The position numbers and the translations under genes are program-made. Shown piece after piece: positions 1 to 11,379 of a stretch of DNA of 64,000 nucleotides. The stretch lies in assembly GCA_964017235.1 (NCBI GenBank), contig OZ024929.1:159759609-159823608 (forward strand), written 5' to 3'. Below the pieces are notes generated by a model. It saw nothing but the letters and a program-made list of their open reading frames with translations. It did not search any database and was not told the DNA's origin. The stretch's first letter is position 1; every line of letters begins with the position of its first letter. Source of the stretch: Sabellastarte sp. h YS-2021 (lineage: Eukaryota > Annelida > Polychaeta > Sabellida > Sabellidae).

Positions 1-3000
1 ATCGTGTGCTATTATTTTTCAGCTGGTAAAGTTCATCACATATCTTAGTTCGTAACTTGCATTTACATTAAAACTTCTTTAATATAAAACTTTGCCAAAC
101 ATTGATGTTAAAAGCATTTTATTCCAATAATTTAATTATGCATATTGCATTGCTCATCCTTGAGAGTTTTTATGGCATTTGACAAACATCACTGGGTGAG
201 GAATCTTTGCACAAGTCCCTAGTTTACAGTACATGTATTGTGCATCTGCTACATGGTGTGAGATTGATGGATACATCTTCCACGACTACTGTAAATGTGT
301 GAAATATAATCTGTGTTCAAATTTATGCTTGGCTCAGTTAAACACTGAAAAACCTTGTGTACAATTTTAAATGTAAACACACTTAAATCCATGGTTGAAA
401 TGTTGAAATTAATGACATATTTCCTGAGCTCTCTAAAAAGTGTATTTCATTGGCCATATTGTTGTATAATCAATGTAAGTCCAATGGTATTTGAAACTTG
501 TTGAATATTTTCTGAAAATATGGTGATCTTTCAACATAGATGATGAGTCTCAGTGTATTTTTTCAAAGCAAACTAGATGTGTGAAGTGTTTGATGGTTTT
601 GCATAGGATTATCCCTTTTCAGTGCTACACATACTAAAAATCAATGTCATTCAGCACTTCCAGCTGTTTCAATTTCATCAAAAGGAAGAAAATAAAATCA
701 ATTTTCCACAAAAGACTTTGGTGTAAGTCAGAAACATGAATTTACAAATGCTGCATTGCAGTTTATCAGTGCTAATGATTTCTGAAACTAATTCTAGCAC
801 ATATATGCAATTAAGCAAAATCTGTGTTTGAAGTTTATACTCTTAGGGCACAAGTATTTTATTTTAAGCAAACTTCAATACTTTATTGTACATTCTGTTT
901 GAGTGTTTATTGTAGGAATAAATACTGAATGTGAGGCCATTTGTTACACTATTTATGCCTAGCAAAAATTCAAATAATGCACGACACCGTAAGGCAGGAG
1001 GGCATTATGAAAGAATTTCTGCCGGACATAAATAGCGTAAGAAATGCCCGAGCATGAGGTATTTATTACTATTATAAAGACCAGCCTACCTGGTTGAAAG
1101 AAATATCCCTTTATTTTTATGAGGTGACACAAACAAGGGAGCCGCCATATTGTTTTGAATGCATGATCACTCTCACAAAAGGAAACAAATTTCAAAATGA
1201 GAAATTCGAAACAACACTTCCGGTTTTGAGCAGGCATTTGTTTTCCCATTTAGGCCCGCTGATTAATGCGCACAGGAATTTTTTTGTTGACTGCGCACTT
1301 CCGGGCTTTATAATGTTGAGTTTTTTTGTCCATTTACAGTATTGTATCAAGTAATACCTGACATATCAGAAATTTAACAGTTTAAACTCTTATATTGATC
1401 TCTCAAAGAGGATCGGGTTGGGTATTGTTCGCAGGTCAATGAGCAGAATATTAAGATGATATCAGTTGATATATTTAACACTTGGTAAAATTTCTCACAA
1501 TATGACTTATGCAAAGTCTCAATCTTAATGGAGACATTGAAGCCCTGTGGTCAGTTTCATAAAGGCCTTCTGATTATAGAAGGTAGTATTCTTCTAAATC
1601 TTCACCTTAAATCTGTTCCTCAGGTATCAGGTATCCAAGTCGTTAATCTCTAGTATAGCGGATCCTCAGGCACACACCATCCAAAACATGAGATATAATA
1701 GTAACTTCCAGAATGACATATACAGAAAAAAGATATCACAAATGAAGATGACAATATTATATGTGTGTGTAGCACAAGTATTATATTCTTAATCTTCATG
1801 AATGATATTTTTTTCTGTATATACCTGAGGGATGTTTTGCTTTTATTATCTACCATTTTAATGACTGATGAATAAAATTAAGCTGCATTAAAGACAAAAA
1901 TGGATTTTTATGCAACCAAAAGAAGCAGAAGCGCTGTAAAGAGATCTTTCTGATGATATATAATACATATTTGTAGGTTACGTAGTTTTCGAGATATTAT
2001 GGAAAAGTACAGGAAAAACAAAGCTTACAGATAATAATTATCTATGGTATGGAGGCTCCAGTGTATGTAATTAACATATATTATGCTCTGTACATCTCCC
2101 TGTATCTCAAATATCTCTTGTGGTGGATAATGAAAATCAGAAGTCATGAAATGTGAATAAGGGTCATATCAAAGAAACTATCAGTGTTCGGAAGTCAAAA
2201 TGCTAAGAAGGGAAATACTTCTGAAACAGATGGGTGTTAAGTCGCCTTTTATAACATGAAAGAGTAGGAGCTGTTCAAACTTCCAATGGCAAATTAGTCC
2301 AAATTTTTGGAGCATCAGATAAGAAACTATTATTGAAATGAACTTTTCATTTAGGAATTGAGAAACTGTAATGTGGAACCTCAAGGAACATCTTCTCTGG
2401 ATTGCTATGTCTCTGAATTGCAATGCCGACATCCTCCCTTCTCATATAAAAGTCCAGTTCCTTGGTAACATCTGTTAGGATGCATCATAGAACTAATTTC
2501 TTCAAATCAAGTTTCCACACCTAGTATTTCCCCCTTATACCCACAACCATGAATTATTGAGCTTGAATGTCCATCAACTATGGCTGTGTGCCTTTTGTTT
2601 TGTTAGTTTAGCATACTGATCTCCCCTTGCATGGAAGATAATGTAAAAACAATAAAAATATTCCAACAGGAAGCAAAATTTACCAAAACCAAACGTGAGA
2701 GTTTTCACCAAAAATGCAGTGAAAAATACAAAAATGTGAAATAAAAGTCTACAGTTTCTTCTGATTTAGACTTTATTTCAAATATTTGCAGTATAAGTTT
2801 ACAGTTTTACTTAAAGTGGCGATATTGACATAAGTCTTTATGTATCGATATCGGCAACCCTGTCAAGACAATAAGTATCACTAATATTGATAAACGATGT
2901 ACCACTAGTGCTAGGTCAGTTCATATTTGAAGCATGGCAAGTGGCAGTACAGCACTCGAATGACATAACATGAACAATAACATTTATTGTGATATTTATA

Positions 3001-3036
3001 GCTTGAACTCAGATATATTTCATTTATTTTATTCAG
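1..3036. other. Non-coding DNA upstream of the GALE 3' exons
   Basis: AT-rich sequence with no exon I can recognise. Because the exon at 3037 opens in phase 0 behind a splice acceptor, at least the nearest part of this stretch is intron of the same gene. It carries one copy of a dispersed foldback repeat near 1708-2135, listed separately. The block around 960-1350 is less AT-rich and looks like an old repeat, but I found no second copy here. Missing upstream GALE exons must lie outside the window. Confidence 0.6.
1708..2135. repeat. Dispersed foldback plus MITE-like repeat, copy 1
   Basis: The left part (about 1716-1824) is a near-palindrome: its arms start ACATATACAG and end CTGTATAT, with a centre around GTGTGTAGCAC. 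It is followed by a segment from TTTATTATC near 1842 to GGTGGATAATGAAAA near 2135. The same two parts occur in the same order at 6033-6541, so they form one repeat unit. This copy is more diverged and shorter. No coding capacity is visible; it looks like a non-autonomous DNA element of unknown superfamily. Confidence 0.55.
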
Positions 3037-3151
3037 GTGCCGTACACTGTAGTTGAGAGGCGGGCAGGAGATGTGGCCTCGTGCTATGCAGACCCCAAGT
3101 TGGCTGCAGAAGGATTGAAGTGGAAGGCTATTCGAGGACTCAGTGAAATGT
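3037..3151 (+). CDS. GALE: UDP-glucose 4-epimerase, penultimate coding exon
   Basis: This exon encodes part of the C-terminal domain of UDP-glucose 4-epimerase, the Leloir-pathway enzyme that interconverts UDP-galactose and UDP-glucose in the cytosol with bound NAD. Directly visible: a pyrimidine-rich acceptor ending in ATTCAG at 3031-3036, an open frame beginning VPYTVVERRAGDVASCYADP and continuing through a GLKWKA segment to GLSEM, then a GTAAGT donor at 3152-3157. The residue order matches the conserved animal GALE C-terminus (proline-tyrosine-x-valine-valine, ARR/ERR-x-GDVA-x-CYA, a tryptophan after LGW/LKW). The exon starts in phase 0 and ends after the first base of a cysteine codon, which the exon at 4640 completes. 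The catalytic Tyr and Ser lie upstream, outside the window. Identity is from the family pattern; I could not align it to a database. Confidence 0.88.
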
Positions 3152-4639
3152 GTAAGTTGACTGGCTCAGTTGATGGTACTGCGATTTTTGCTAAAAGTCA
3201 GCACCAAATTACGGTCGAAAATCTTTCGATTATTTATTGACAAGAATAACGTGTCAACACACTTTACACCAAAACCAACCAACTTACTAATCCTCTTAAG
3301 TGCTTGTTTAGGGGACAACAGTGCAAGTTCACCCTAAAGTGGCAAAAAACCTATCATCATTAAGCTGTTAAAACTTTATTTTTGTATCATTGATCACAAT
3401 TAAGACACCTTGGAGGCTGTGTGCTTAATGGGTTATTGTAACAACTTCAAGGACATGATAGATTTCATTCATGTTTTGTATGAAGTGGTCCTAGATTTGA
3501 ATGTGAAACTAACTTGAAGGAAATCATAGGCAGGGAAGGTTTTGTAGTGGTCAGACCTTGGGTCATTAATTCAAGGTCAAATGAGGGTAGCCTAAGGTTT
3601 GAGATGTGAAACCAGCCTGTAGGAGGTAGTGGTCGGACCGGTTCTGAAAATAAAAACTGGTTTTCGGGGCTTTGAAACCGAACAAAATCCGGGATTTCGA
3701 AAGTCTACAGAGATTTGATTAAAAGTTTTACGTGAGCGTACATGAGCTACATTCTCAATAGGAAATATGGATTTGCGAGATATTTTGAAGTTTGTAAACT
3801 TCATTTACCATGAATATAATGGTAATATAATGACGTTTTCAATACCGGTACTAAAATATTCTTTGTGGATTTTGTCATTTCTATCTAAACGAGACGAAAT
3901 GCGGTATACCGGTTTACCATTCACACCACTAGTAGGAGGTCATGGACTGAGAGTCTTTCAATTGTCAGATTTGACCTTGGGTCCTGAATAGAAAGTCAAA
4001 GGAGGTGCCCAAACTTAAAATACCTAGTGTGGGTTGTTGATAAAGTGCTTGTAAGCTTGGGTATTCTGTCTTGCCTGTGGATTCATATGTGCTTCACTGC
4101 TCTGATGCGCGAGGTCTAGTTTAATTATAGTGACTTTAAGATTACTCCTATAATAGCCAGCATTCCAAACATTACACAATGCATTTCATTTATAATTGGT
4201 TTGCTGATGTACTAAATCCCCTGGATGATGTCCACTTTATGGTTACCTTAAAGGCCCAAAGATAATATAATTCCCTTACAATGGTTGATGTTTAAAAATC
4301 TAGAGCATGGATTTAATGTACAGTCAACCATTTAAATACTTTAACAAGGGATCAAACTTATCATTGTAACAAGATTGAAAATGAAAGAGTTACATAATAT
4401 TAATTCTTTTTGGTTTGAATTATTCTTACAGTTGGACTTCATTTTAACTAATGTAGTATGTTTTTACTACTTTTGTAAAGTTTAGCTTCCTGGAGTGAGA
4501 CACTTTGTTTTTGCCTCAGCAAAAACCATTTTCTAGTTCTGTTTCCAAACACTAACTTTTAAGATAATTTGAAGCCTATGTTTTGGCCCCAGTTTAAGCC
4601 TGTTACCTTGTGAATGAGTTTAAATTGGTATGCTTGCAG
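3152..4639 (+). other. Last GALE intron
   Basis: Bounded by GTAAGT at 3152 and TGCTTGCAG ending at 4639. It contains weathered pieces of the same satellite that forms arrays at 15.4-16.0 kb and 56.6-57.4 kb (for example the GGTCAAATGAGG-type text near 3570 and the related stretch near 3960-4010). Nothing coding is seen. Confidence 0.75.
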
Positions 4640-4701
4640 GTGAAGATGCTTGGAGATGGCAGTCAGAAAATCCACAAGGCTTTAACACCAATAGTGTTTA
4701 A
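4640..4701 (+). CDS. GALE: UDP-glucose 4-epimerase, last coding exon and stop
   Basis: The first two bases complete the split cysteine codon. The frame then reads EDAWRWQSENPQGF and ends NTNSV before TAA at 4699-4701. Animal GALE proteins end with a C-E-D-x-W-R-W-Q-x-x-N-P-x-G-F segment followed by a short variable tail, and this exon fits that exactly, including both tryptophans and the NP-x-GF turn. The preceding acceptor is TGCTTGCAG. No frameshift or stop disturbs the exon, so this looks like the intact end of a working gene. The gene runs plus-strand and enters the window from the left; DIRS and satellite repeats lie downstream of it. Confidence 0.87.
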
Positions 4702-4735
4702 CAGACTTCTTTTCTGCAGAAAAAAAAACAAAACA

Positions 4736-4741
4736 AATAAA
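4736..4741 (+). terminator. Candidate GALE polyadenylation signal AATAAA
   Basis: AATAAA lies 35 bases after the GALE stop codon in an A-rich stretch. Its position suits a very short 3' UTR. Other AATAAA-like hexamers occur in this AT-rich DNA, so the assignment is tentative. Confidence 0.4.
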
Positions 4742-6032
4742 CTACAGATTCATTCCTATTTTTGGCATAAAAATTAAGGAAGTTAATATATAGTTTTTAA
4801 ATCCAAATAATTATTATTAGACAACTGTGATATTTTATTGTAATATTATTGTTATGATCACTTACAGCTGTGTTCTGCCTGAGTGTTGTCATACAATATT
4901 GCTGAACCTTGAACAAGTTGTATTTGTGCTCAGTTACTTATTTTTATGTTACAATAGCCGGAATTCATACAAATTTCTTGTTTTTAGGTCCCAGAAAAGT
5001 AGTCACTTAAGATTTTTCGGGAACAAGGCCACATGCATGAGCTGCAAAGTCATTAGAGACACGAGTAGTGCACCAGAATTTATGAAAGTGATCTCTAGAA
5101 GCATAGATCTCATTAGAGCTTACGCTTAAAAATTCCAAAGCTGCTTGTATCAAAAGAGACGAGGGCAGTCTAAGGACAATTGATTTTATGTATTGTTTAA
5201 TCATTGTTAGAGTACTGTCCAGTCTGAAAGTTTACAGGTTGATCAATTCACACTTCTGTACCAATCATTGCCCACCCAGATGAAAAGATGGTGTAATGTA
5301 AGGCTAGATTTTAACTGCACATGGTTTCAATACCTTTCATAAGATAAAATATTTTGATATACAGTGTCTTCTGTAAGGTACAACCTTGATGCATGGAATT
5401 CACTTTTTAGTAAGGGTAAATATCTGCTCTGTACAGGAAATTTGCTGTTGAATGTCACCCCCTTGTCTTCGAATCCTGGTAAGGGTTGTAACTGGACCAT
5501 GAAAATTATATATACAATGTATATTTTTCTTTTTAGGTGTTTGTAATATATTTAAATGTAGTCACACAAAAAATCACAGAGGTGATTTTAGTATTGGGTG
5601 TAGAGGTATAAATAATAGAATGGGACCTAAGGTATCTGCATGTTAGATATTAAGAATGCAAGCAAAATTAATTGGAATAATTGTAGTACTCCCCTCCCTT
5701 AAGTTAGTAGGAATAGTAATCTTTACTATGCAAACTTTGTTCCTTTTAAATTGCATAAAATGGGAGAATGGTAAACAGGTAAACAAATAAGTTACATAAA
5801 ATGTCTATGTGTGTGTAATATGAGATCAGTAGATAGGCAAGTCTACGGATCTGTCTGAACTAATTTTACTGGTATCTGAGAGGGAAACTACAGCAATTCA
5901 TTAGACTTGTTGTTTATCGTCACTTGCTTAGTTGACTGCCAGTACTTAGTTGGGTAGAAGTTGAAATATTATTCAATATCCTTGTGCTTTAAAACTGTTG
6001 TGCAATGTGAAGGACATACAATAGGAAAACGT
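4742..6032. other. Intergenic DNA, nothing recognised
   Basis: AT-rich sequence without family-like protein signal, RNA gene or clear repeat copies elsewhere in the window. Short open frames here lack any recognisable motif. Confidence 0.5.
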
Positions 6033-6541
6033 CCCGAATGACATATACAGAAAAAATATATCACGAATGAAGATAACAATATTATACGAGTGCGTAGCAC
6101 GAGTATTATATTGTTAATCTTCATGAGTGATATATTTTTTCTGTATATGTCTGATGAGGGGTGTTTTACTTTTATTATCCACCATTTTGTGCGATTTATG
6201 GGTCAAATAATATGAATAGTTTATGAGAAAATGTGAAACAGACTGTCAAAAAGCATGAGCAACACTGAATATAAAACTTCAATCTTTAACTTGCAATATC
6301 TCAGTCATTTCTGCATGGATTTTTATGCAACATACATCAGCAGAAACGCTACAATAACACCTTTCTAATGACATATTATACATATTTGTAAGTTGCATAC
6401 TTTCCGAGATATTGTTGAAAAACCGGAAGTTCTTCACACTCATTATGCATAGTACCGGGGCGCCGGTGTATACAAAAAAAATACATCCCGGTCTGTATTT
6501 CCCCGTATCTAGGGCAAATACGTCGCGTGGTGGATAATAAA
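6033..6541. repeat. Dispersed foldback plus MITE-like repeat, copy 2
   Basis: The better-preserved copy of the repeat seen at 1708-2135. Positions 6041-6150 form an almost perfect inverted repeat (arms from ACATATACAGAAAAAATATA to its complement ending CTGTATATGT, centre near GAGTGCGTAGCACG). The following segment 6171-6541 begins TTTATTATCCACC and ends GGTGGATAATAAA, a 13 bp perfect terminal inverted repeat enclosing about 370 bp. This is MITE-like; no transposase is present and I cannot name the superfamily. Confidence 0.6.
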
Positions 6542-7420
6542 GTGTATGTAATTGTAATGGTTTATAGTCTAGTATCAGTATATATACTATCACTCGACTT
6601 TACATTTACACCCTGGCCTAGGTTTCAGAACTTTATCACACGTTATCTGTCTCAGTTCCCTCTGGATAATGAATCCAACACCCTACTAACTGAGCCACAT
6701 TAGACCCTAAGTGCATCATTTCTTACATAGCAATTCTTGTTGCAGTTAACATATTTACAGTTAAACACTTGTGTATTTTAAAGTGTACTGGGAAGTCTCT
6801 TTGGGTGCTCAGGAAAGTTAATTTTTTTGCTGTTATTCTGTGATCATTTTATTTCATGTAAGCTATTTGTATATTTTTAACATCAGTTCATTATACATTT
6901 GAAAGACACACCCCTGCGAGTTAAGTTGTGTTTTGCACATAGCATGTATTTGAATGCTTGAACAAGAATAAATTTGTTTCTTTGGATCTTATGTATAATT
7001 TCTTTGAGCAATCCTCTGCTCTGAAGAGTGCATTTTATTTTGACAGTAGAAGTCAGTTCAAGTCACTGTATCTTGGTTTCATTTTAGATTTGATGTGCAT
7101 GTTGTTTATTGGTCATTCTTTTAACAACAACTATGTTACAACTATTGACATTTTGAGAGTAACATGACAAAAACTAATTGACAATTGATTTGATGTAAAG
7201 ATTGGCTTTGCGTCTAGTTCATATGTTAGGAAATAGGTTTAGCTGTCATTACTGTAGTGTGACACCCCAAGTTAGTCAATTACAGTTAAAACAATTGGTT
7301 GTTATTTTGACCATTTAATTAAGCACCCAGTCAGACAAGTTGTCAGTTTTACTGATCACCACCTCCTCCGTGTTAGAATTTACCTTGAAAATTTTCTTTG
7401 GCTTTAAGATTATTTTTATA
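6542..7420. other. Intergenic DNA, nothing recognised
   Basis: AT-rich DNA with no recognisable gene. A hairpin of stem CACAGCC/GGCTGTG just downstream (7431-7450) marks the edge of the next repeat array. Confidence 0.45.
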
Positions 7421-7561
7421 GATTTTACCCCACAGCCTTTAAGGGCTGTGTGGATATTGTTTTCAGCCCATAGGGTCCAGATGGGTGGGCAGGCGGGTTG
7501 CTGGAAAAAGTTTGTCTGGGCTATGTCTCAGAAACTGTAAGGTGTAGGAAGTTATTACTTT

Positions 7562-7689
7562 GTAGTTTACAGTACAGAACTTTGACCAACTGTATGTACT
7601 GGTTTCCTCTGCCCTTCCAGTTACCCGTCGTGGTATGACCTGTACAGTGTTGAAAGCGACATAAAACCCAAATAAATAAATAAATAAAT
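7562..7689 (+). mobile_element. 3' fragment of a tRNA-derived SINE
   Basis: This matches the 3' half of the full-length SINE at 45665-45896 (opposite strand) from the GTTTACAGTACAGAAC block through TACTGGTTTCCTCTGCCCTT to GTGTTGAAAGCGACATAAAA, and ends in an AATA-type simple repeat tail. The tRNA-like head is missing. It sits inside the ~140 bp satellite array. The tail and body are of the kind seen in mollusc SINEs; the exact family name is not provable here. Confidence 0.7.
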
Positions 7690-8289
7690 TGACCTTGCTG
7701 TAGTGACCATCTGTTTGAAAATCTTCTCTGTGCTATATCTCAGAACCGTAATCTGTAGGAAGTTGGTACTTGGTAAGGACATTGGTTAGGTGGTATAGGT
7801 GTGCAACATCATGATATGACCTTGATTTGTCTTTTGACCTTGACCTTTAAAATCTTGTCCGGTCTGTGTCTCAGAAACCATACAATGTAGGAACTTACTG
7901 GGGACATTGCTTAGGGGATGTAGGTGTGCAAAGTGATGGTATGCCAGTAACCGTAATGTGTAGGAAGTTAATACTTGATGGGACATTGGTTAAGGGTGTA
8001 GCTGTGGAACGTCATGGTGTGTCCTTGATTTGACCTTGCTGAAATGACCTTGACCTTTAAAATTTTGTCTGAATCATATGTCAGAAACTGTAGGTAGTTT
8101 ATTTTTGGATGGGCTATTGCTTGGGGAATGTAGATATACTAAATCATGGTGTGACCTTTAACCTTGGCTCTGCCAAGATTTGTTCACCTGCCTATTTGAG
8201 ACATATTTCTCTTATCGCAAAGATATCAAGATTGCTGTAACTTAATATTATATATATTTTTACTTAAATGTGCAATTTCCATTGATGGC

Positions 8290-8310
8290 TATACTTCAGT
8301 TAGTAAATAT
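8290..8310 (+). other. Paralogous unoccupied site matching the DIRS-B insertion point
   Basis: The text around GTTAGTAAATATTACAGCTC, with its neighbours on both sides, matches the sequences bordering DIRS-B: CAGTTAATACA on the left (ending 24443) and TTTTACAGCTTC on the right (from about 30039). This dispersed-repeat copy without an insert supports the boundaries drawn for DIRS-B and shows no obvious target-site duplication, as expected for recombinase-driven integration. Confidence 0.6.
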
Positions 8311-8452
8311 TACAGCTCCGTAATTTTTAGTTTACTGATTTATACTGTCATCTTGATATTGAATTGTCTTATTTTAATACTTTATCTTTACATACATCAT
8401 TTGAATCTTTATATAACTGGCACTATTTGCTCTGAATGTCTCATGATCTTTT

Positions 8453-11379
8453 TCTGTTTCACTTCTATATCTCATGGTGTCAAAAAATTGTTTACCCGAG
8501 CTGTGGGGTACTGGCATCTCCAATGCTATTTTTATCATTTTCCCCACAGCCCTTGAGGGCTTTCGGGTATTTTTTTCATCCATGGTGTCCAGATGGGTGG
8601 GTGGAAAAACTTTGCCCAGGCTGTATCTCAGAAATCGTAAGGAGTAGGAAGTTGATACTTAGTAGGGACATTGGTTGGGAGGTGTAGGTGTGCAACGTCA
8701 TGGTGTGACCTTAATTTGACCTTTCCAAAGTGACTGGGCTATATCTCATAAACCGTAAGGCGTAGGAAGTTGATACTTGGACATTGGGTAGGGGGACATG
8801 GGTTTTGGGGTGTAGGTGTGCAACATCATGGTGGTCATCCTTCCTGTAGTGACCTTGACCTTTAGGAATGTAGGTGTGTCGACATGGTGTGACCTTGATT
8901 TGACCTTGCTGTAGTGACCTTGGCCTTTAAAATCTTGTCTGAGCTATATCTCAGGAACCTCAAGGTGTAGGAAGTTGATCCGTGGTAGGGACTTTGGTTA
9001 GGGGGTGTAGGTGTGCAACGTCATTGTGTGACATTTAGTTGACCCATGACCTTGTAGTGACCTTTACCTATAAATCTTTTCCAGTCTATATCTCGGGAAC
9101 CATAAGGTGTAGGAATATGATACTTGGTAGGGACATTGGTGAGGGGTTGTAGGTGTGCAACGTCATGGGGTGACCGTCAGTGTTCACTGCTTAGCGAATT
9201 ATGTTGTAGGACCGCAGGGCCTTGGGCAAGAAAAAATTGCAGGCCCGGCCAAAAACTTACACAGCCTGGCTTACACCCACTTACAAATTTCCACATTTTA
9301 TAAAACTTGCTATGTGTCAGAATCCACGCTAATACCCATGCTAAATAAACTACATATTCACACTGTAACACATATAAATATAGTTATAAATCTACTCACT
9401 AGGGGGCTCTAGTGCTAGATTTTGAGAATACAGGAATATAAGCGGTCAAGAAAATTGGCAGTAGGAAATTTCGCGTACAAATTTTGGAATATACACAGTC
9501 AATATAGGAATATACGCAGTCAATGTAGGAATATACATGGTCAGTGCAGGAACATTTCCTGGCAATATTTTATAAATAGAAAAACTGGTTTAAGATCAAA
9601 AGCCAGTCCACTTCTTGTTCACGGATCTACCTGATTAATATTAATGAGCAAATATGCGAGGTCACGGAATTTCTTTGGGGTTTCCTAGCAATACTTTATA
9701 AATAGAATGGCTTACCCCAAGAGAATCTAGAGCCGATTAGGTTTTGGGGGTATCCGGTTACAACTGTTGCCATGGCAACACTTTTAAGATTTTTGGGACT
9801 TAACTTTTATTGCGTTAATACATCCTATCCAATGGACAATTGCTTATCCGGTCGGCGCAGACCGGCCCGCCAAACGCCAGAAAAAGACGTCCTGTGTTGC
9901 CACCGGCTGGCCGGTCCGTAGTACTGTGCACTCTCCAGATGGCGCCTCGTACTTCCTTCCTGTCTAGACAACCTGACGTCATAGCATCTTTTTCGTTTGG
10001 CGCGTGTACTGTGCAGACGTGTTTTCAACAATCTCCAGATATTTTAAAGAAAAGTGTGCATTATGATGGATTTTATACCTTATTTGCAAATAATTTATTG
10101 TAAAGGTGTTACCTACATATCAAGCACGGATATACATCAAGAAATCTGCTGGAAACGCTCCCTAGTTGTCTCAATTTAGTGTTGATGATAGGGCAGTAAT
10201 CTACGAGAATATGAAGGCAGCCATTTTCTAGTTTCCTCCCATTCAACAATTGTGTTGTTAGGGGCAGATCGACAATATTTAGAAATATAATGGATATACT
10301 ACTTACAAGGTATTTTTATCCTTGTTTTTTGTTGTGTCATCACTCTGCGGCGTGGGCGTACGCGTCCGCGTGAACAACTTCTTCTCCAAAACTACAAGGC
10401 CTAGAGACATGCTGTTTTTTTTAAAAGATACCTTATCTATCGAGGATGAAAAATTGTTCAAGGCATGCAAATCTGTCTGTTCGTCTGTTTGCTAGAGACA
10501 TTACAAGGGGGGTACCCCCACCAAAAGTGTGAAAATTTCAACTTTTTATCACAATTTTCTCAGTGACTATTGCAGAGATTTCTCTCATATCTTTCATATA
10601 TGTACTAGGCCAGAGGTAGATTCTCTTGTGTGAGTATGAGACCTGGATCTGTCTTACTTTTTTTTTAATAAATTTTTTTAATAATTTTTAATGCATTAAA
10701 ATTCATGAAATCATGCACTAAATCACTTATAACTTCAAAAGTGTTGCATTTACAGCATTTTGTGAAAATATGTTGTTCAGCTACTTTTTTCATAGCTACA
10801 ATATGGTGAGTAAGTTGGGTGTCTGTCTCAATAGCTAAGTGAGTAATAGCTACTTTTGGGCTTTTCAGTAACTTCCATTATGAGTAAAATCACTTGTAAC
10901 TTAAAAACTATTGCATTTAGAGAATTTCGTATAAATATGTTATTCAGCTACTTTTGGGCCAGCTATAACATAGTGAAATTTCAGACCTGTAGCTCATGGC
11001 ATAGCTGAGTAATAGCTACTTTTAGGTTATCACTGTTGAGTAAATCGCTTATAACTTGAAAACTATTGCATTTAGAGAATTTCGTATAAATATGTTATTC
11101 AGCTACTTTTGGGTCAGCTATAACATAGTAAAATTTCAGACCTGTAGCTCATGGCATAGCTGAGTAATAGCTACTTTTAGGTTATCACTGTTGAGTAAAT
11201 CACTTATAACTTGAAAAGTGTTGCATTTAGAGCATTTTGTTAAAATATGTTATTCAGCTACTTTTTTCATAGCTACAATATGGTGAGTAAGTTGGGTGTC
11301 TGTCTCAATAGCTAAGTGAGTAATAGCTACTTTTGGGCTTTTCATTAACTTCCATCATGAGTAAAATCACTTGTAACTT
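8453..11379 (+). repeat. 2.9 kb direct tandem duplication, copy 1
   Basis: This segment is repeated head-to-tail as 11380-14327 with very few differences (offset 2928 at the start, 2948 after a small length difference near 8710/11640). It carries part of the ~140 bp satellite array, a ~145 bp repeat unit, a copy of the DIRS-A left ITR (9805-9997), the start of a Helentron-like insert and part of a 155 bp satellite. The breakpoint at 11372-11385 joins GTAACTT to TCTGTTTCAC with only a few bases of shared T-rich sequence. Confidence 0.9.
9805..9997 (+). repeat. DIRS-A left ITR, copy carried by the upstream duplicate
   Basis: Begins TTTTATTGCGTTAATACATC and runs through a GC-rich part with CGGTCGGCGCAGACCGGCC to the TGACGTCA-containing inner end at TTCGTT. 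It is nearly identical to 12753-12945. It is not a separate solo insertion: the whole surrounding 2.9 kb is duplicated. No right ITR pairs with it on its own. Confidence 0.8.

Larger units (their letters stand above)
7421..9180 (+). repeat. Tandem array of ~140 bp units (GTGACCTTGACCTTTAAAAT type)
   Basis: Diverged tandem units carry, in order, a TGACCTTGACCTTTAAAATCTTGTC core, TATATCTCAGAAACCGTAAG, GTGTAGGAAGTTGATACTTG and GTAGGTGTGCAACGTCATGG. The spacing of the last block is irregular here but about 140 bp in the cleaner copies at 23.33-23.85 kb. A SINE fragment interrupts it at 7562. A stretch near 8220-8452 is the uninterrupted counterpart of the DNA that flanks DIRS-B. The array continues into the 2.9 kb duplicated segment that starts at 8453. 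Confidence 0.65.
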
